DNA from: Clostridiales bacterium
Lineage (GTDB): Bacteria > Bacillota > Clostridia > Christensenellales > Aristaeellaceae
Assembly: GCA_004557125.1 (NCBI GenBank)
Contig: SFET01000003.1
Coordinates: 1-64,000 of the forward strand
Reading direction: 5' to 3'
Length of the DNA: 64,000 nucleotides
Part shown: in pieces, positions 49,341 to 57,960 of the stretch
Layout: the number at the start of each line of letters is the position of its first letter
Position numbering within the stretch: the first letter of the stretch is position 1
The notes under the pieces: model-generated
What the model saw: the letters and a program-made list of their open reading frames with translations, nothing else
Databases searched by the model: none
Told to the model about the DNA's origin: nothing
Made by a program: the position numbers and the translations under genes

Positions 49341-50923
49341 ACCAGTGCCTTTTGCCCGTTTTTGAAAGTAAACTCGATGCTTCCGTTCCGGAAAACCACC
49401 GCGCTATCCATCAGTTGTGTCCAGACTTGCTCATCCCATTGCTGAAGCGCCAATGGCTGCGTTTTCAGGTTGGCGATGAACAGCCTGATATCACGTTCCT
49501 TGGCGATTCGCAGCAGTTTTTCCTGTTTCTGTCTTTCCAGCTCCGCGCAGGCTGTTTCATAGCGCTGTACCAGCGCTTCTCGCTTCTTGCTGTATTCATC
49601 CTGCGATTGTGCACGGGAAGCGTTGTCTCGCACCTGTGCTTTGACCATTTCCGCGACCACTTCAATCTCCTCGTTCAAAGCATCGATTGCTCTGTCCTGT
49701 TCGCTATAGTCTGCTAACGTCTGTCGCATAATTTCGCAATCTTCGAGGAGCTGCTCTCTGCTGCCCATTATGGTGTTGTAGGCTTTCAGGAACATACGCT
49801 TTATCGTTTCCTCATCCAGCGTGGGTGTATCGCATCGTGGCAGTCCACTTTTCTTATCGAATTTCCGGTTGCAGCGCCAGATTACTTTTCGATAAGTATC
49901 CGTGGAATGCCACACTTTCTGCCCATAAGTCCCGCCGCAATCTGCGCAGATGAGCTTTGAAGCAAATATGCTGTTGCCACTATAGGAGCGTCCGGCACGT
50001 TTTCTCCGGAGCAGTTCGGCTTGCACCATATCGAATTCTTCCGGAGTTATGATGGCTTCATGGCTTCCTTCGACATAGTATTGCTGGATCTCGCCCTCGT
50101 TCTTTTTCTTGGTTTTTGTAAGAAAATCGACCGTGAACGTCTTCTGCAAAAGCGCATCGCCCTTATATTTTTCGTTTGAAAGGATGCTGATGATTGTCGA
50201 CTGACACCATTTCTTCTTCCCAGCCGGTGTCTTGATCTCCATTTCTTCCAACTGCTGGCAGATACCAAAGGGTGTCTTGCCATCGAGGAACAGTCTGTAG
50301 ATCAAGCGAACGATGGCTGCTTCACTTTCGTTGATTACCGGAATCCCGTCTTCTCCCTTATCGTACCCAAGAAAGTGGCTATAAGGCATGCAGACTTTTC
50401 CGTCAGCAAAGCGTTTCCGCTGTCCCCAGATGACGTTCTCCGAAATGCTTCTGCTTTCTTCCTGTGCGAGGCTGCTCATAATCGTTATCAGCAATTCGCC
50501 CTTACTGTCGAATGTGAAAATCCCTTCCTTTTCGAAGTAGCATTCGCATCCATGTTCTTTCAGTTTCCGAATGGTCACCAGACTGTCTACCGTATTTCTG
50601 GCGAATCTACTGACGCTCTTTGTCACGATGAGATCGATTTTTCCGGCAAGTGCATCTTCGATCATCCGATTGAACCCGTCGCGGTGTTTGGTGTTCGTGC
50701 CGGAAATACCTTCGTCCGTATACACTGTGACGAATTCCCAGTCAGGATTCGATTTAATGTAATTCGTGTAGTAGTCAACCTGTGCTTCATAGCTGGTGAA
50801 CTGCTCATCGCTGTCTGTCGAAACACGTGCATATCCGGCAACCCGACGTTTGCGAACTGAAGTAATCGGGCTTGCTGTGAAAAGGTTCCTCGTCTGAGGA
50901 ATCATCGTGATTGACTTAGCCAT
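49328..50923 (-). CDS. Large serine recombinase 1 (site-specific integrase)
   Basis: 531-residue resolvase/invertase-family recombinase. N-terminal catalytic domain: VAGYARVSTDSDEQFTSYEAQ in two parts (nucleophile Ser in ARVST, about residue 35), KSVSRFARNTVD and LAQEESRSISENV; then the recombinase domain (YKGDALLQKTF), a zinc ribbon (CADCGG...WRCNRK...CDTP) and a C-terminal coiled coil (about 395-480). Large serine recombinases integrate and excise phages, conjugative elements and skin-like elements. ATG at 50923 follows AAGGAGG and overlaps the end of recombinase 2 by 8 bases. Confidence 0.95.
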   Translation of the reverse strand: MAKSITMIPQTRNLFTASPITSVRKRRVAGYARVSTDSDEQFTSYEAQVDYYTNYIKSNPDWEFVTVYTDEGISGTNTKHRDGFNRMIEDALAGKIDLIVTKSVSRFARNTVDSLVTIRKLKEHGCECYFEKEGIFTFDSKGELLITIMSSLAQEESRSISENVIWGQRKRFADGKVCMPYSHFLGYDKGEDGIPVINESEAAIVRLIYRLFLDGKTPFGICQQLEEMEIKTPAGKKKWCQSTIISILSNEKYKGDALLQKTFTVDFLTKTKKKNEGEIQQYYVEGSHEAIITPEEFDMVQAELLRRKRAGRSYSGNSIFASKLICADCGGTYGQKVWHSTDTYRKVIWRCNRKFDKKSGLPRCDTPTLDEETIKRMFLKAYNTIMGSREQLLEDCEIMRQTLADYSEQDRAIDALNEEIEVVAEMVKAQVRDNASRAQSQDEYSKKREALVQRYETACAELERQKQEKLLRIAKERDIRLFIANLKTQPLALQQWDEQVWTQLMDSAVVFRNGSIEFTFKNGQKALVEAD

Positions 50924-52211
50924 ACTTCCTCCTTCTGGCGCTTTCACGCGCCTTTTCTCTCATCTCCGGTGTCCAGCTCATCGAGCGCGAACGGTCTTCC
51001 CATATTCGTTCTTCACAACGACCGTCTTTGAAATAAAAGACCAGCACGTTGTCCTTTGGAACTTCGATATGATCCACAAGTTCCGAAAAAACGTCTGGGT
51101 TGAAATCGTCCATTCCGAGTACCGAAGCTGTGATTCTCTGCAACGTCGAATCCGGTATCTTTTTCCCTTTGCAGTACTGCTTCCCACACATCTGGTATGT
51201 TTGGCAGTTCCAGCCGGAAGACCCGTTGCTCGTAATATGCTTATAGTTCTTTCCACAATGTGGGCAGCGGATTTTCCCTGTGAATACGCTCTTTTCCGGA
51301 TGCTTTCTGTTGGCAATTTTCACATCAATCGCCCGAAGAATTGCTTGGGCAGCTTCGAATTCTTCCTGACTGATGATTGCCGGATGCGTTTCCGTAACGT
51401 AATACTTTGGCAATTCGCCATTGTTACGAAGCTCTCTTTTTTCCAGATGGTTGTTTCGGAAACACTTCTGAAGCATCGCGTTCCCTGTATATTTCTCATT
51501 GCTGAGAAATTCTCGCAAATGCGCTCCACGCCACTTCCCGTCTCGAATTCCACGGATTCCGCGATTGTTCAAGTCAATGCAGATGGCGTTGAATGATTCG
51601 CCATGAATCACCCTTTGAAAAACCTCGCGGACGATTTCGGCTTCTTCATGATTGACCTCGATTTTTCCGTGCTCAATGGTATACCCAAACATGAAGCGCC
51701 AGTTCATCAACTCGCCTTTTTCAAAAGCGTGCCGTATACGCCACTTCTGGTTTTCGCTGACTGATCTGCTCTCTTCCTGTGCAAAAGAAGCGAGAATGCT
51801 GAGCATCAGCTCGCCCTCGCCGCTTATGCTGTGGATATTCTGTTCCTGAAAGAAAACGTCAACATTGAGTAGTCTCAATTCTCGAACCGTTTCTAATAGG
51901 GTAACGGTGTTTCTGGCGAAACGCGATATTGATTTGGTGACGATCATATCGATACGTCCTGCGCGGCATTCATTGAGCAGAAGTTGAAAATTGTCTCGGT
52001 CTGCTTTGGTTCCAGTTTTTGCTTCATCAGCGTATACACCTGCATACTCCCAACCGACGTGCTTTTGAATGAAATCGCTGTAGTAACTCACCTGCTGTGA
52101 AAGTGAATTCAGCATTGCATCCTTTCCACAGGATACTCGGGCATACGCAGCAACTCGTTTAGCTTTTTCAAGCTTGGGTGGATACGCGACCAGTTTCACG
52201 ACTCTATCCAT
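50916..52211 (-). CDS. Large serine recombinase 2
   Basis: 431 residues, same family as its neighbour but not a close duplicate. Catalytic domain AAYARVSCGKDAM (nucleophile Ser in ARVSC, about 27), TKSISRFARNTVTLLE, LASFAQEESRSVSENQ; recombinase domain with YTGNAMLQKCFRN; zinc ribbon CPHCGKNY...CQTYQMCGKQYC; and a short C-terminus without the long coiled coil of recombinase 1. Both catalytic serines are intact, so neither is obviously an inactive partner. Start at 52211 follows AAGGAGG and overlaps the small gene before it. Confidence 0.95.
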   Translation of the reverse strand: MDRVVKLVAYPPKLEKAKRVAAYARVSCGKDAMLNSLSQQVSYYSDFIQKHVGWEYAGVYADEAKTGTKADRDNFQLLLNECRAGRIDMIVTKSISRFARNTVTLLETVRELRLLNVDVFFQEQNIHSISGEGELMLSILASFAQEESRSVSENQKWRIRHAFEKGELMNWRFMFGYTIEHGKIEVNHEEAEIVREVFQRVIHGESFNAICIDLNNRGIRGIRDGKWRGAHLREFLSNEKYTGNAMLQKCFRNNHLEKRELRNNGELPKYYVTETHPAIISQEEFEAAQAILRAIDVKIANRKHPEKSVFTGKIRCPHCGKNYKHITSNGSSGWNCQTYQMCGKQYCKGKKIPDSTLQRITASVLGMDDFNPDVFSELVDHIEVPKDNVLVFYFKDGRCEERIWEDRSRSMSWTPEMREKARESARRRKYG

Positions 52212-52420
52212 AGGTCTTCCTCCTTATAGTGAGGTATATTACCTTCTACAGCCGCGATTATCAAGTCCCGATCCCGATATAAGCTTGATAACTGTAAGTT
52301 GTACTTTTGCAGCAAAATCGTATCAATTTCCTCGTAGTCCTTGGCAGTTATAATACCGTCGCACATCAATCTTCTGGCCTGTGCCATGGCAGAACAATAC
52401 GAAAAAACGTTCTTATTCAT
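52196..52420 (-). CDS. Small SHOCT-like protein of the recombinase module
   Basis: 74 residues. The C-terminal part DGIITAKDYEEIDTILLQKY resembles the SHOCT short helical motif (short C-terminal or stand-alone oligomerisation module). Start at 52420 follows CGGAGG; it overlaps both neighbours (8 bases with the HTH gene, 16 with recombinase 2). Likely a partner or accessory of the recombinases, by position only. Confidence 0.75.
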   Translation of the reverse strand: MNKNVFSYCSAMAQARRLMCDGIITAKDYEEIDTILLQKYNLQLSSLYRDRDLIIAAVEGNIPHYKEEDLWIES

Positions 52421-52811
52421 GGCACACTCCTCCGTAGTAACGGGCTGCGATATAGCACCGATGAGAACAGTATTTTCGTTTATTACGACCGTTATTACAG
52501 AACTCATTTCCGCAAGCAGGGCAGACGATCATCTGGGCATTCTTATGGTTGACTGTATCGGCGTGCGTATTCCACCAGCGCATTCGACATTTGTCTGAAC
52601 AGAATCTCTTTGGACGATACTTACCGTTTGCTATTGTTTTTCCACATTCCAAGCATGTATTCATTGATGCCTGAACGTCTGATGACTGCTTTTTCCTCCG
52701 GATATATGCTTTGATCGTGCTTTCTTTCAAATGCAGCAGCTTGGCGATATTTCCGTAGCTGACTCCGTCATTGCGAAGTTTATCGATTCTTCTCGCTTCT
52801 TCTGCGGTCAT
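52413..52811 (-). CDS. HTH and zinc-ribbon protein of the recombinase module
   Basis: 132 residues. N-terminal HTH (EEARRIDKLRNDGVSYGNIA then LLHLKESTIKAYIRR, about 3-46, sigma-region-4-like), followed by two cysteine clusters: CLECGKTIANG...FCSDKCRMRWW (about 55-85) and CPACGNEFCNNGRNKRKYCSHRC (about 98-120), each fitting a zinc ribbon. Probably a DNA-binding regulator or recombination directionality factor for the module. Start at 52811 follows GGAGG. First gene of the four-gene unit. Confidence 0.8.
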   Translation of the reverse strand: MTAEEARRIDKLRNDGVSYGNIAKLLHLKESTIKAYIRRKKQSSDVQASMNTCLECGKTIANGKYRPKRFCSDKCRMRWWNTHADTVNHKNAQMIVCPACGNEFCNNGRNKRKYCSHRCYIAARYYGGVCHE

Positions 52812-52871
52812 ATTGGTCACCTCCAAACGATAGCCGTGAGAGGTGCCAAAACTTGAGGATTTTGTGGAAAT

Positions 52872-52916
52872 AAAAAAGCCCACCACGGACGAAATCCGCA
52901 GTGGGTGTGTCGGTCA
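52872..52916 (-). terminator. Repeated terminator, copy A (left border of cargo)
   Basis: Hairpin built on GCCCAC...GTGGG with a T-tract on the minus strand. The 45-base segment is nearly identical to 56985-57029 (two substitutions and two one-base indels). It stands right before the recombinase module. It may terminate the SH3 gene at 52963 or be a remnant of the endolysin 3' end. Confidence 0.7.
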
Positions 52917-52962
52917 GACGAGCATGATTTTGAATTATGTGTATATCAGTAAACTGAGTTAA

Positions 52963-53784
52963 TTACCAGATCTTTTGCGCAGCTTCGTCGAAGATCGCCC
53001 AAAACTGATCAGATGCAACTTCAGTGAAAGTATATACGGATCCATCTGTTGTAAAAAAGGCAGTGCAGCCGTCAGTCGGGTACATGAGCCTGAGAGTATC
53101 CCCGTTGCACAGCGTCAACACGAGCTGGGCCTGATAGGGGCATTGTCCGCTGACGCACGGGGTCGACGCGCGAAGCATAGCTTCTATAGCCTTTAATTGA
53201 TTTTCGTCGCTGATCGTCTGAACAAAGTCCTTTCCGTTTTTGTCCGGCACATGCAGTACAGCGGATTGAAGAACGCATTCGTCCTGCTTTGGGGGTAAGA
53301 GAGACAGATATTCTGGCAGCACATAGCCAAAACGATAATCATATACTACCAATGCGAGCGTACCCTCATCATCCTGCCGTCCATGCGAGAGTACCTGAGC
53401 GCCGATCGGAATTTTCGCAAGTCGTGTAGAATCCGTTGTTTCTTCTTCCCATAAAGAGACCCATTCTTCACAGTTTGCAACATACATTTTCACGTAATCT
53501 GCATCACCGGTCGCTTTCAGATACTTCCGGCCTACATACCCTTTCGTTCCTGAATAACTAACCTGCAAGAAATCACCGGCATCGCAAATGTAAGATACCA
53601 TAGCGCCCAACGGTAGCTGCATAATACATTTCGAGCTTGTTGAAGGATTTTCACGGAGAGAAACCCATTGATCACAGTTAACTACATGAAGAGTCTCGTA
53701 TGGTTCATACGCTAATGCTGTGTTCGTTAGGCTTACCAATGCTAACAGAAAGACAATTCCTGCTATCCTTATAGAATGCTTCAT
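52963..53784 (-). CDS. Secreted protein with two SH3-like domains (cargo)
   Basis: 273 residues: signal peptide (1-26, ending ALAY), two bacterial SH3-like repeats (about 32-88, NCDQWVSLRENPSTSSK; about 95-155, NCEEWVSLWEEETTDSTRL), and a C-terminal domain (about 165-273, CNGDTLRLMYPTDGCTAFFTTDG) that I do not recognise. Each SH3 repeat has the NC-x-x-WVSL motif. It may be a wall-bound surface protein or an extracellular inhibitor or toxin part. ATG at 53784 follows GGAGA. It lies in the segment flanked by the duplicated terminators, next to an IS3-type insertion. Confidence 0.8.
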   Translation of the reverse strand: MKHSIRIAGIVFLLALVSLTNTALAYEPYETLHVVNCDQWVSLRENPSTSSKCIMQLPLGAMVSYICDAGDFLQVSYSGTKGYVGRKYLKATGDADYVKMYVANCEEWVSLWEEETTDSTRLAKIPIGAQVLSHGRQDDEGTLALVVYDYRFGYVLPEYLSLLPPKQDECVLQSAVLHVPDKNGKDFVQTISDENQLKAIEAMLRASTPCVSGQCPYQAQLVLTLCNGDTLRLMYPTDGCTAFFTTDGSVYTFTEVASDQFWAIFDEAAQKIW

Positions 53785-53901
53785 AACCACATCTCCACAT
53801 CAATCTCATCTTAATCTTTATTCTTAGTTTGCACTGGCCCCGAAAGAGCGGACAACCGAAAAGTGTGGTATAATAGGACCAACACAGAAGGAGGCCACTC
53901 A

Positions 53902-54204
53902 ATGGGACGAAAGAGCGAGTTCAGCCGCGAGGAGAAGATTGCGGCGGTGAAACTGGTAACAGAAGGCGGGCGCAGCGTACTGAGCGTCGCGAACGAGTAC
54001 GGGATCCACGAGAACACGCTGGGGAAATGGAAGCGACAGTACGCAATCAATCCGGAAGGCGCGTTCAGAGGGGAACCGGTACTGGAGGAAGCCGACGCGC
54101 AGGCGCGGGAGTTGCAGCAGCTCAAGCGGCGTGTGCAGGAGCTGGAGAACGAGAACGACTTTCTAAAAAAAGTCTCGGCATACTTTGCAAAGGGCCTGCG
54201 GTAA
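53902..54204 (+). CDS. IS3-family transposase OrfA (HTH protein)
   Basis: 100-residue N-terminal transposase part: HTH (REEKIAAVKLVTEGGRSVLS and ANEYGIHENTLGKWKRQY) followed by a leucine-zipper-like coiled coil (ELQQLKRRVQELENENDFLKK). Start at 53902 after GAGG. Near its end the slippery run of seven A (54165-54171) allows a -1 frameshift into orfB, producing the OrfAB transposase typical of IS3 elements. Confidence 0.9.
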   Translation: MGRKSEFSREEKIAAVKLVTEGGRSVLSVANEYGIHENTLGKWKRQYAINPEGAFRGEPVLEEADAQARELQQLKRRVQELENENDFLKKVSAYFAKGLR

Positions 54205-55058
54205 AGTATGCGGCTATCGAGCAGACAGCGGGCAGGGTTAGCATCAACAAAGCATGCAAACTGTTGAAAGTACGTCGGCAAGGGTACTACGAATATCAAC
54301 AGCGCGAGGGCACACCTCGCGAGGTCAGAGATGCGTTGCTGACAGCGAAGATCAAGAACATCTTCTACGAGAGCAATCGTATATACGGCGCTCGAAAGAT
54401 TCTTGCGGTGCTGCGCAGGAACGGTGACTTTGTCAGCCGGAAACGCGTGCGGAGACTGACGGATGCCGCAGGGTTAGTACCGATATCATGGCGCAGGAGC
54501 GTGCAGACAACGGTATCCGATCCAAACGCTATGCCTTTTCCCAACCTGTTGAAGCAGGATTTCAAGGTCGCTCTGCCGAATCTGACATGGGTATCGGACT
54601 TTACCTATGTCCCGACGGACGAGGGTTGGCTGTACCTGTGCACCTTTGTAGACCTGTTCAGCCGCCGCGCGGTCGGCTGGGCGGTCAGTAACACCATCGA
54701 CCGGCAACTGGCCATCGCAGCCCTGCGGAACGCCGTGGCGAACCGGCACCCGGGGCAGCGGCTGATCATCCACACGGATCGCGGATGCCAATATACCTCA
54801 TGGGACTTTCGGCGCGAGGTCGCTTCCATCGGCGGTATTCAGAGCATGAGCCGCTCGGGAACACCCTATGACAATGCCTGCGCCGAGACATTCTTTAAGA
54901 CGCTCAAGGTCGAATGCGTTGACAAGGCGCATTTCAGATCCCAGAAGGAAGCTGCGGACGCGATTGCCGAATACCTGCTCTTCTACAACAGGCGCAGAGT
55001 TCACCAGTCTTTGGACTACCTCTCCCCAGTGGAGTTTGAACGTTTGTTCGCCGCTTGA
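54165..55058 (+). CDS. IS3-family transposase OrfB (DDE catalytic part)
   Basis: Reached by -1 frameshift at 54165-54171; 297 residues in this frame, which is open further upstream from 54027 in overlap with orfA. Contains HTH_21 (IYGARKILAVLRRNGDFVSRK) and an rve integrase core with all three acidic residues: D in LTWVSDFTYV, D in IHTDRGCQYTS, E in DNACAETFFKTLK; then the C-terminal FYNRRRVHQSLDYLSP box. No stop or frameshift beyond the programmed one, so the element looks intact. Confidence 0.93.
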   Translation, partial: KKSLGILCKGPAVKYAAIEQTAGRVSINKACKLLKVRRQGYYEYQQREGTPREVRDALLTAKIKNIFYESNRIYGARKILAVLRRNGDFVSRKRVRRLTDAAGLVPISWRRSVQTTVSDPNAMPFPNLLKQDFKVALPNLTWVSDFTYVPTDEGWLYLCTFVDLFSRRAVGWAVSNTIDRQLAIAALRNAVANRHPGQRLIIHTDRGCQYTSWDFRREVASIGGIQSMSRSGTPYDNACAETFFKTLKVECVDKAHFRSQKEAADAIAEYLLFYNRRRVHQSLDYLSPVEFERLFAA

Positions 55059-55176
55059 AGCACTACCACCCTTTCCCGTTGTCCGAAAAACCGCTACCAG
55101 ACCAGTTTACCAGCCACCACAATAGAACCATTGTAATGGCTGATATCGATCACAACTACTTGCTATCAGTTATGTA

Positions 55177-56451
55177 CTATCTGATTGTTCCATCGTTAAC
55201 ATCAATTATGTATCCGCGACCATCATCAAGGTATACTTTATGACACAGGTGAAGACAATTCGGTGATACCTCAACATAACAAAGTGTCGTTTCCTGAATT
55301 AAGCTCTTGTCAACAGCATCAATTTCACTAATAGCTTGGAACGGATCAAGTTTACAGTTTTTCCTATCTGCCTGTTCTTCCTTTTCAATTGAGAAATCCT
55401 TCCAATGATCCATAACGTCATATATTCCGTCCGAATCTGCACATAAACGTACAAAGTTACCCTCTACAGGAACTCCCTTATACTCGTGTTGATATATCAA
55501 ATCAGCCCCAACCAGTTGTTCCTCGCCAACAGCTTCTTCTGTTAGTTCAGAGATATACAGCGGTTGATACAGAAGAATGGAGTTCTCTTTTAGTGTAGAT
55601 CTTCCAAGATCAGCTTTTTCAGCAGTCTTTTCAACCAGGCCTAAGACCTCAGACATATGCTCTCTGGTAGTTACTTTATACTGTATCGAACGGCTTATAT
55701 TTCTCGGATTTTGCATTCTGTCTTCGATCTTTGCTTCTTTCACAAAAACCACTGCAGGCAGACTCTCAGCATCGGAATAAGAGGCTGATATTGTTAACGG
55801 TGAAATAACGCTCGCTCCACTTTGGTTTATATACCAAATGCTTTGAGTCCTATCGATACCAGTATTTGTTCCCCAACCCGGCATCTTAAAATTCATGTTT
55901 GCACTTATTGTTCCATAGCTTATTGCGCCCCAAGGGTATGTTCCAACATCGTTATTACCTTTCTTCCAAGCGTAAACAACACCATCGCCTGAATTTGTAA
56001 ATGAGAAGAACGAATTCACTATGTTGGTATCTGTTGAAGTTCCTGCTGGCGCTTGACCAGAGTATCCACAAACGACAAACAAATTGGTCCGTTTCATAAT
56101 ACCGGCAAATCCACGTTTGTAGTAATCTCTGTAGAAAGCATAGCATGAAGCAAAGAATGCAACTTCTATAGGATTACTTGTCGTCCAATTAGCCATTTGA
56201 ACACCTACGCTAAACCAGTTATTCCCAAGTACTTCGTAATTTGTTGTGTTTGTCTTCCTTCCGTGACTACTCCAGTACAATACAGATCTATTCTTCGCGT
56301 CGTTAAAATTCGCAGCAGTAGCAGGCGTTCCGCCGTTACCATATGCTTGTCCCGTATAGTTCTTTGTACTTAACCCATTATAAAAGGCAACGCAATCTCC
56401 CGTTCCATTCTGTTGCTGTCCAGCGCAAATCGTTGCGGTCTTAGTAGCCAT
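55177..56451 (-). CDS. Putative clan-CD-like cysteine peptidase with PepSY-like tail (cargo)
   Basis: 424 residues, no signal peptide. The N-terminal half recalls caspase/gingipain-type peptidases: a hydrophobic strand ending in His-Gly (SVLYWSSHGR, about 57-66) and a second ending in Ala-Ser-Cys (IEVAFFASCYAF, about 94-105), followed by KRTNLFVVCGYSGQAP; related to DUF6345-type proteins. The C-terminal half (about 250-424) has PepSY/FTP-like pieces (YVEVSPNCLHLCHKVYLDDG and YIIDVNDGTI), as in peptidase propeptides. Start at 56451 follows AAGGAGG. Its base composition is more AT-rich than the host genes. Peptidase activity is inference. Confidence 0.6.
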   Translation of the reverse strand: MATKTATICAGQQQNGTGDCVAFYNGLSTKNYTGQAYGNGGTPATAANFNDAKNRSVLYWSSHGRKTNTTNYEVLGNNWFSVGVQMANWTTSNPIEVAFFASCYAFYRDYYKRGFAGIMKRTNLFVVCGYSGQAPAGTSTDTNIVNSFFSFTNSGDGVVYAWKKGNNDVGTYPWGAISYGTISANMNFKMPGWGTNTGIDRTQSIWYINQSGASVISPLTISASYSDAESLPAVVFVKEAKIEDRMQNPRNISRSIQYKVTTREHMSEVLGLVEKTAEKADLGRSTLKENSILLYQPLYISELTEEAVGEEQLVGADLIYQHEYKGVPVEGNFVRLCADSDGIYDVMDHWKDFSIEKEEQADRKNCKLDPFQAISEIDAVDKSLIQETTLCYVEVSPNCLHLCHKVYLDDGRGYIIDVNDGTIR

Positions 56452-56984
56452 AATTCAACCTCCTTATCCAACTTTCAGTCGTTTCTTTATGTGTTCGTCG
56501 AGTCGCAAAAAAGGTTGTTAAATTGTGTTAGTTATTCCATATGAGCCTCCTTCCTTTATATTTATCCACTGCCCACGCATTAGTTGCTTGAATAAACATT
56601 CCATACTGCAGAAAAGGATTTAGAACGCGGATGAATGATTCTTTTACTATTAGGACGCACGTTATTACCGAAATGTTCCGTTTTTTTTGAGAAAAAATAA
56701 TGCCCTTTTTCTTTTCTAAACATTCTCCTTTACGCAACCTGATGTTTCTTGAATCTCAATTTTGGCAGTTTTAAGCGTATACAGAGCCTAATCAATGATC
56801 TCAATCTTGCATCCAAATTACAAAAACAAAGACAAATACCGTTGTTCTTTGATAGACGCATCGAAGCTTGTTATTTGACTTATTCCTTACTGTAAAGAAT
56901 TCATGACTAACTTCTCCTTTCCAGAGAGCCATATCAGCCCCATTTCGTACGTGCTCTGGAAGCGAATTGTAACTAATGCACAAG
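56452..56984. other. AT-rich stretch with no supported gene
   Basis: About 530 bases, clearly richer in A and T than anywhere else in the window. Short ORFs exist on the minus strand (56528-56737, 56801-56983) but lack ribosome binding sites and recognisable sequence. It contains a long leader for the peptidase-like gene or degraded sequence. I see no RNA gene. Confidence 0.5.
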
Positions 56985-57029
56985 AAAAAACGCCCACCAC
57001 GGATGAATCCGCAGTGGGCGTGTCGGTCA
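56985..57029 (-). terminator. Repeated terminator, copy B (right border of cargo)
   Basis: Terminator of the endolysin gene: the minus-strand hairpin CGCCCAC...GTGGGCG with TTTTTT, beginning with the endolysin stop codon (57027-57029). Nearly identical to 52872-52916. Confidence 0.75.
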
Positions 57030-57960
57030 AATGACCTTCGAGTATTTTCCGGAAACCCAGCCGACCTGTTTTCCGACTACAATGGCATTCCAGCCATTGG
57101 CGGCAGTAGCCACGAAGTCGAACGTTGCGCCGGGCTTGACGGTGGTGATGCTCTTGAAGTCCGTGCTGTTGCCGCAACGGATGTTTATGCTGCCGCCGTT
57201 CTCTGCGAAGATTTGCACGGTGGAACCGGCAGACTTCTCTTCCGGAACAGGCGCTACCGTGAGCTTGTCAGCAGTCAGCTTGGCGTGCGTCCCAGCATCG
57301 TAAACGCCGGTTACTTCCAGACCATTTGCTTTCTGGAAGAGCTTCACGGCCTTTTCCGTGTCTGCACCGTAGTCACCATCAACGCCGCAGGAGCCCACGT
57401 CGAAGCCCAGCTTGATGAGTTTCTCCTGTAGTTCGCGGACATCCGTACCGACGCTGCCGTTTTTGAGTGTCCTGCATCCGAGCGTCAGCGGAGCTTCCTC
57501 GGAAGCCTTGCTACCGTTGGTCAGTACAACCACAGTATGTCCCTGCGTCTTGGTGACGAGAATGTCGCCGCGCAGAAGATTGGTGCTCTTCTTGCAGTGC
57601 AGATCATCCGTGAACTTGTCGAATGCGCCGGTCTTCATCAGTACGCTGGCTTCGTCCGTGGTGCGGAAGTTGCCCACGGTGATACCGGCATAGTTGACGC
57701 AGACGCGAACGAGCGCCGAGCAGTCCGTCTCAACGTTCTTTGTCACCTTGCTCACATCGAAACCGTACTCCTTCGCGGCGGTGTACAGCGTATCGCGCTG
57801 ATACACGCGCTTCTGCGCTCTTGGCGCGAAGCAGTACCCACCCTTTCGAGTGAGCGTACCAGCTCTGGGTAGAAACCTCTTTACCAGTCTGGTCTCCGGC
57901 AGCGCCGCCGTGAGCGTTGCCGTTCTCGTCAATGCGAGCGGAACCAATCGTAACAGCCAT
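57027..57960 (-). pseudogene. Phage endolysin (NlpC/P60-type amidase with peptidoglycan-binding and SH3 domains), frameshifted
   Basis: Translation should start at ATG 57960, which overlaps the holin stop (TAATG): MAVTIGSARIDENGNA and the following GDQTGKEVSTQ-SWYAHSKGW match the start of phage lysins of this type. That frame is then lost: the rest of the protein (RVYQRDTLYTAAKEYGF, the catalytic NVETDCSALVRVCVNYAG, a peptidoglycan-binding domain and an SH3-like end) continues in another frame from about 57830. The join also lacks the usual 20-odd residues between these blocks, so a deletion rather than a single-base error is likely. Confidence 0.75.

Larger units (their letters stand above)
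53830..55110 (+). mobile_element. IS3-family insertion sequence
   Basis: Two overlapping genes, orfA and orfB, in the IS3 arrangement. Ends are approximate: the left contains ACTGGCCCC and CGGACAAC (53833-53856), the right the inverse of ACTGG and CGGACAAC (about 55078-55106), with about 5 extra bases in the right end between these blocks, so the two ends are imperfect inverted repeats. I could not define a target duplication. Inserted in the same strand sense as nothing else nearby. Confidence 0.75.

Noticed and set aside
56528..56737. 69-codon minus-strand frame in the AT-rich gap
   Set aside because: No usable ribosome binding site for its start, no recognisable sequence, and expected by chance in AT-rich DNA.
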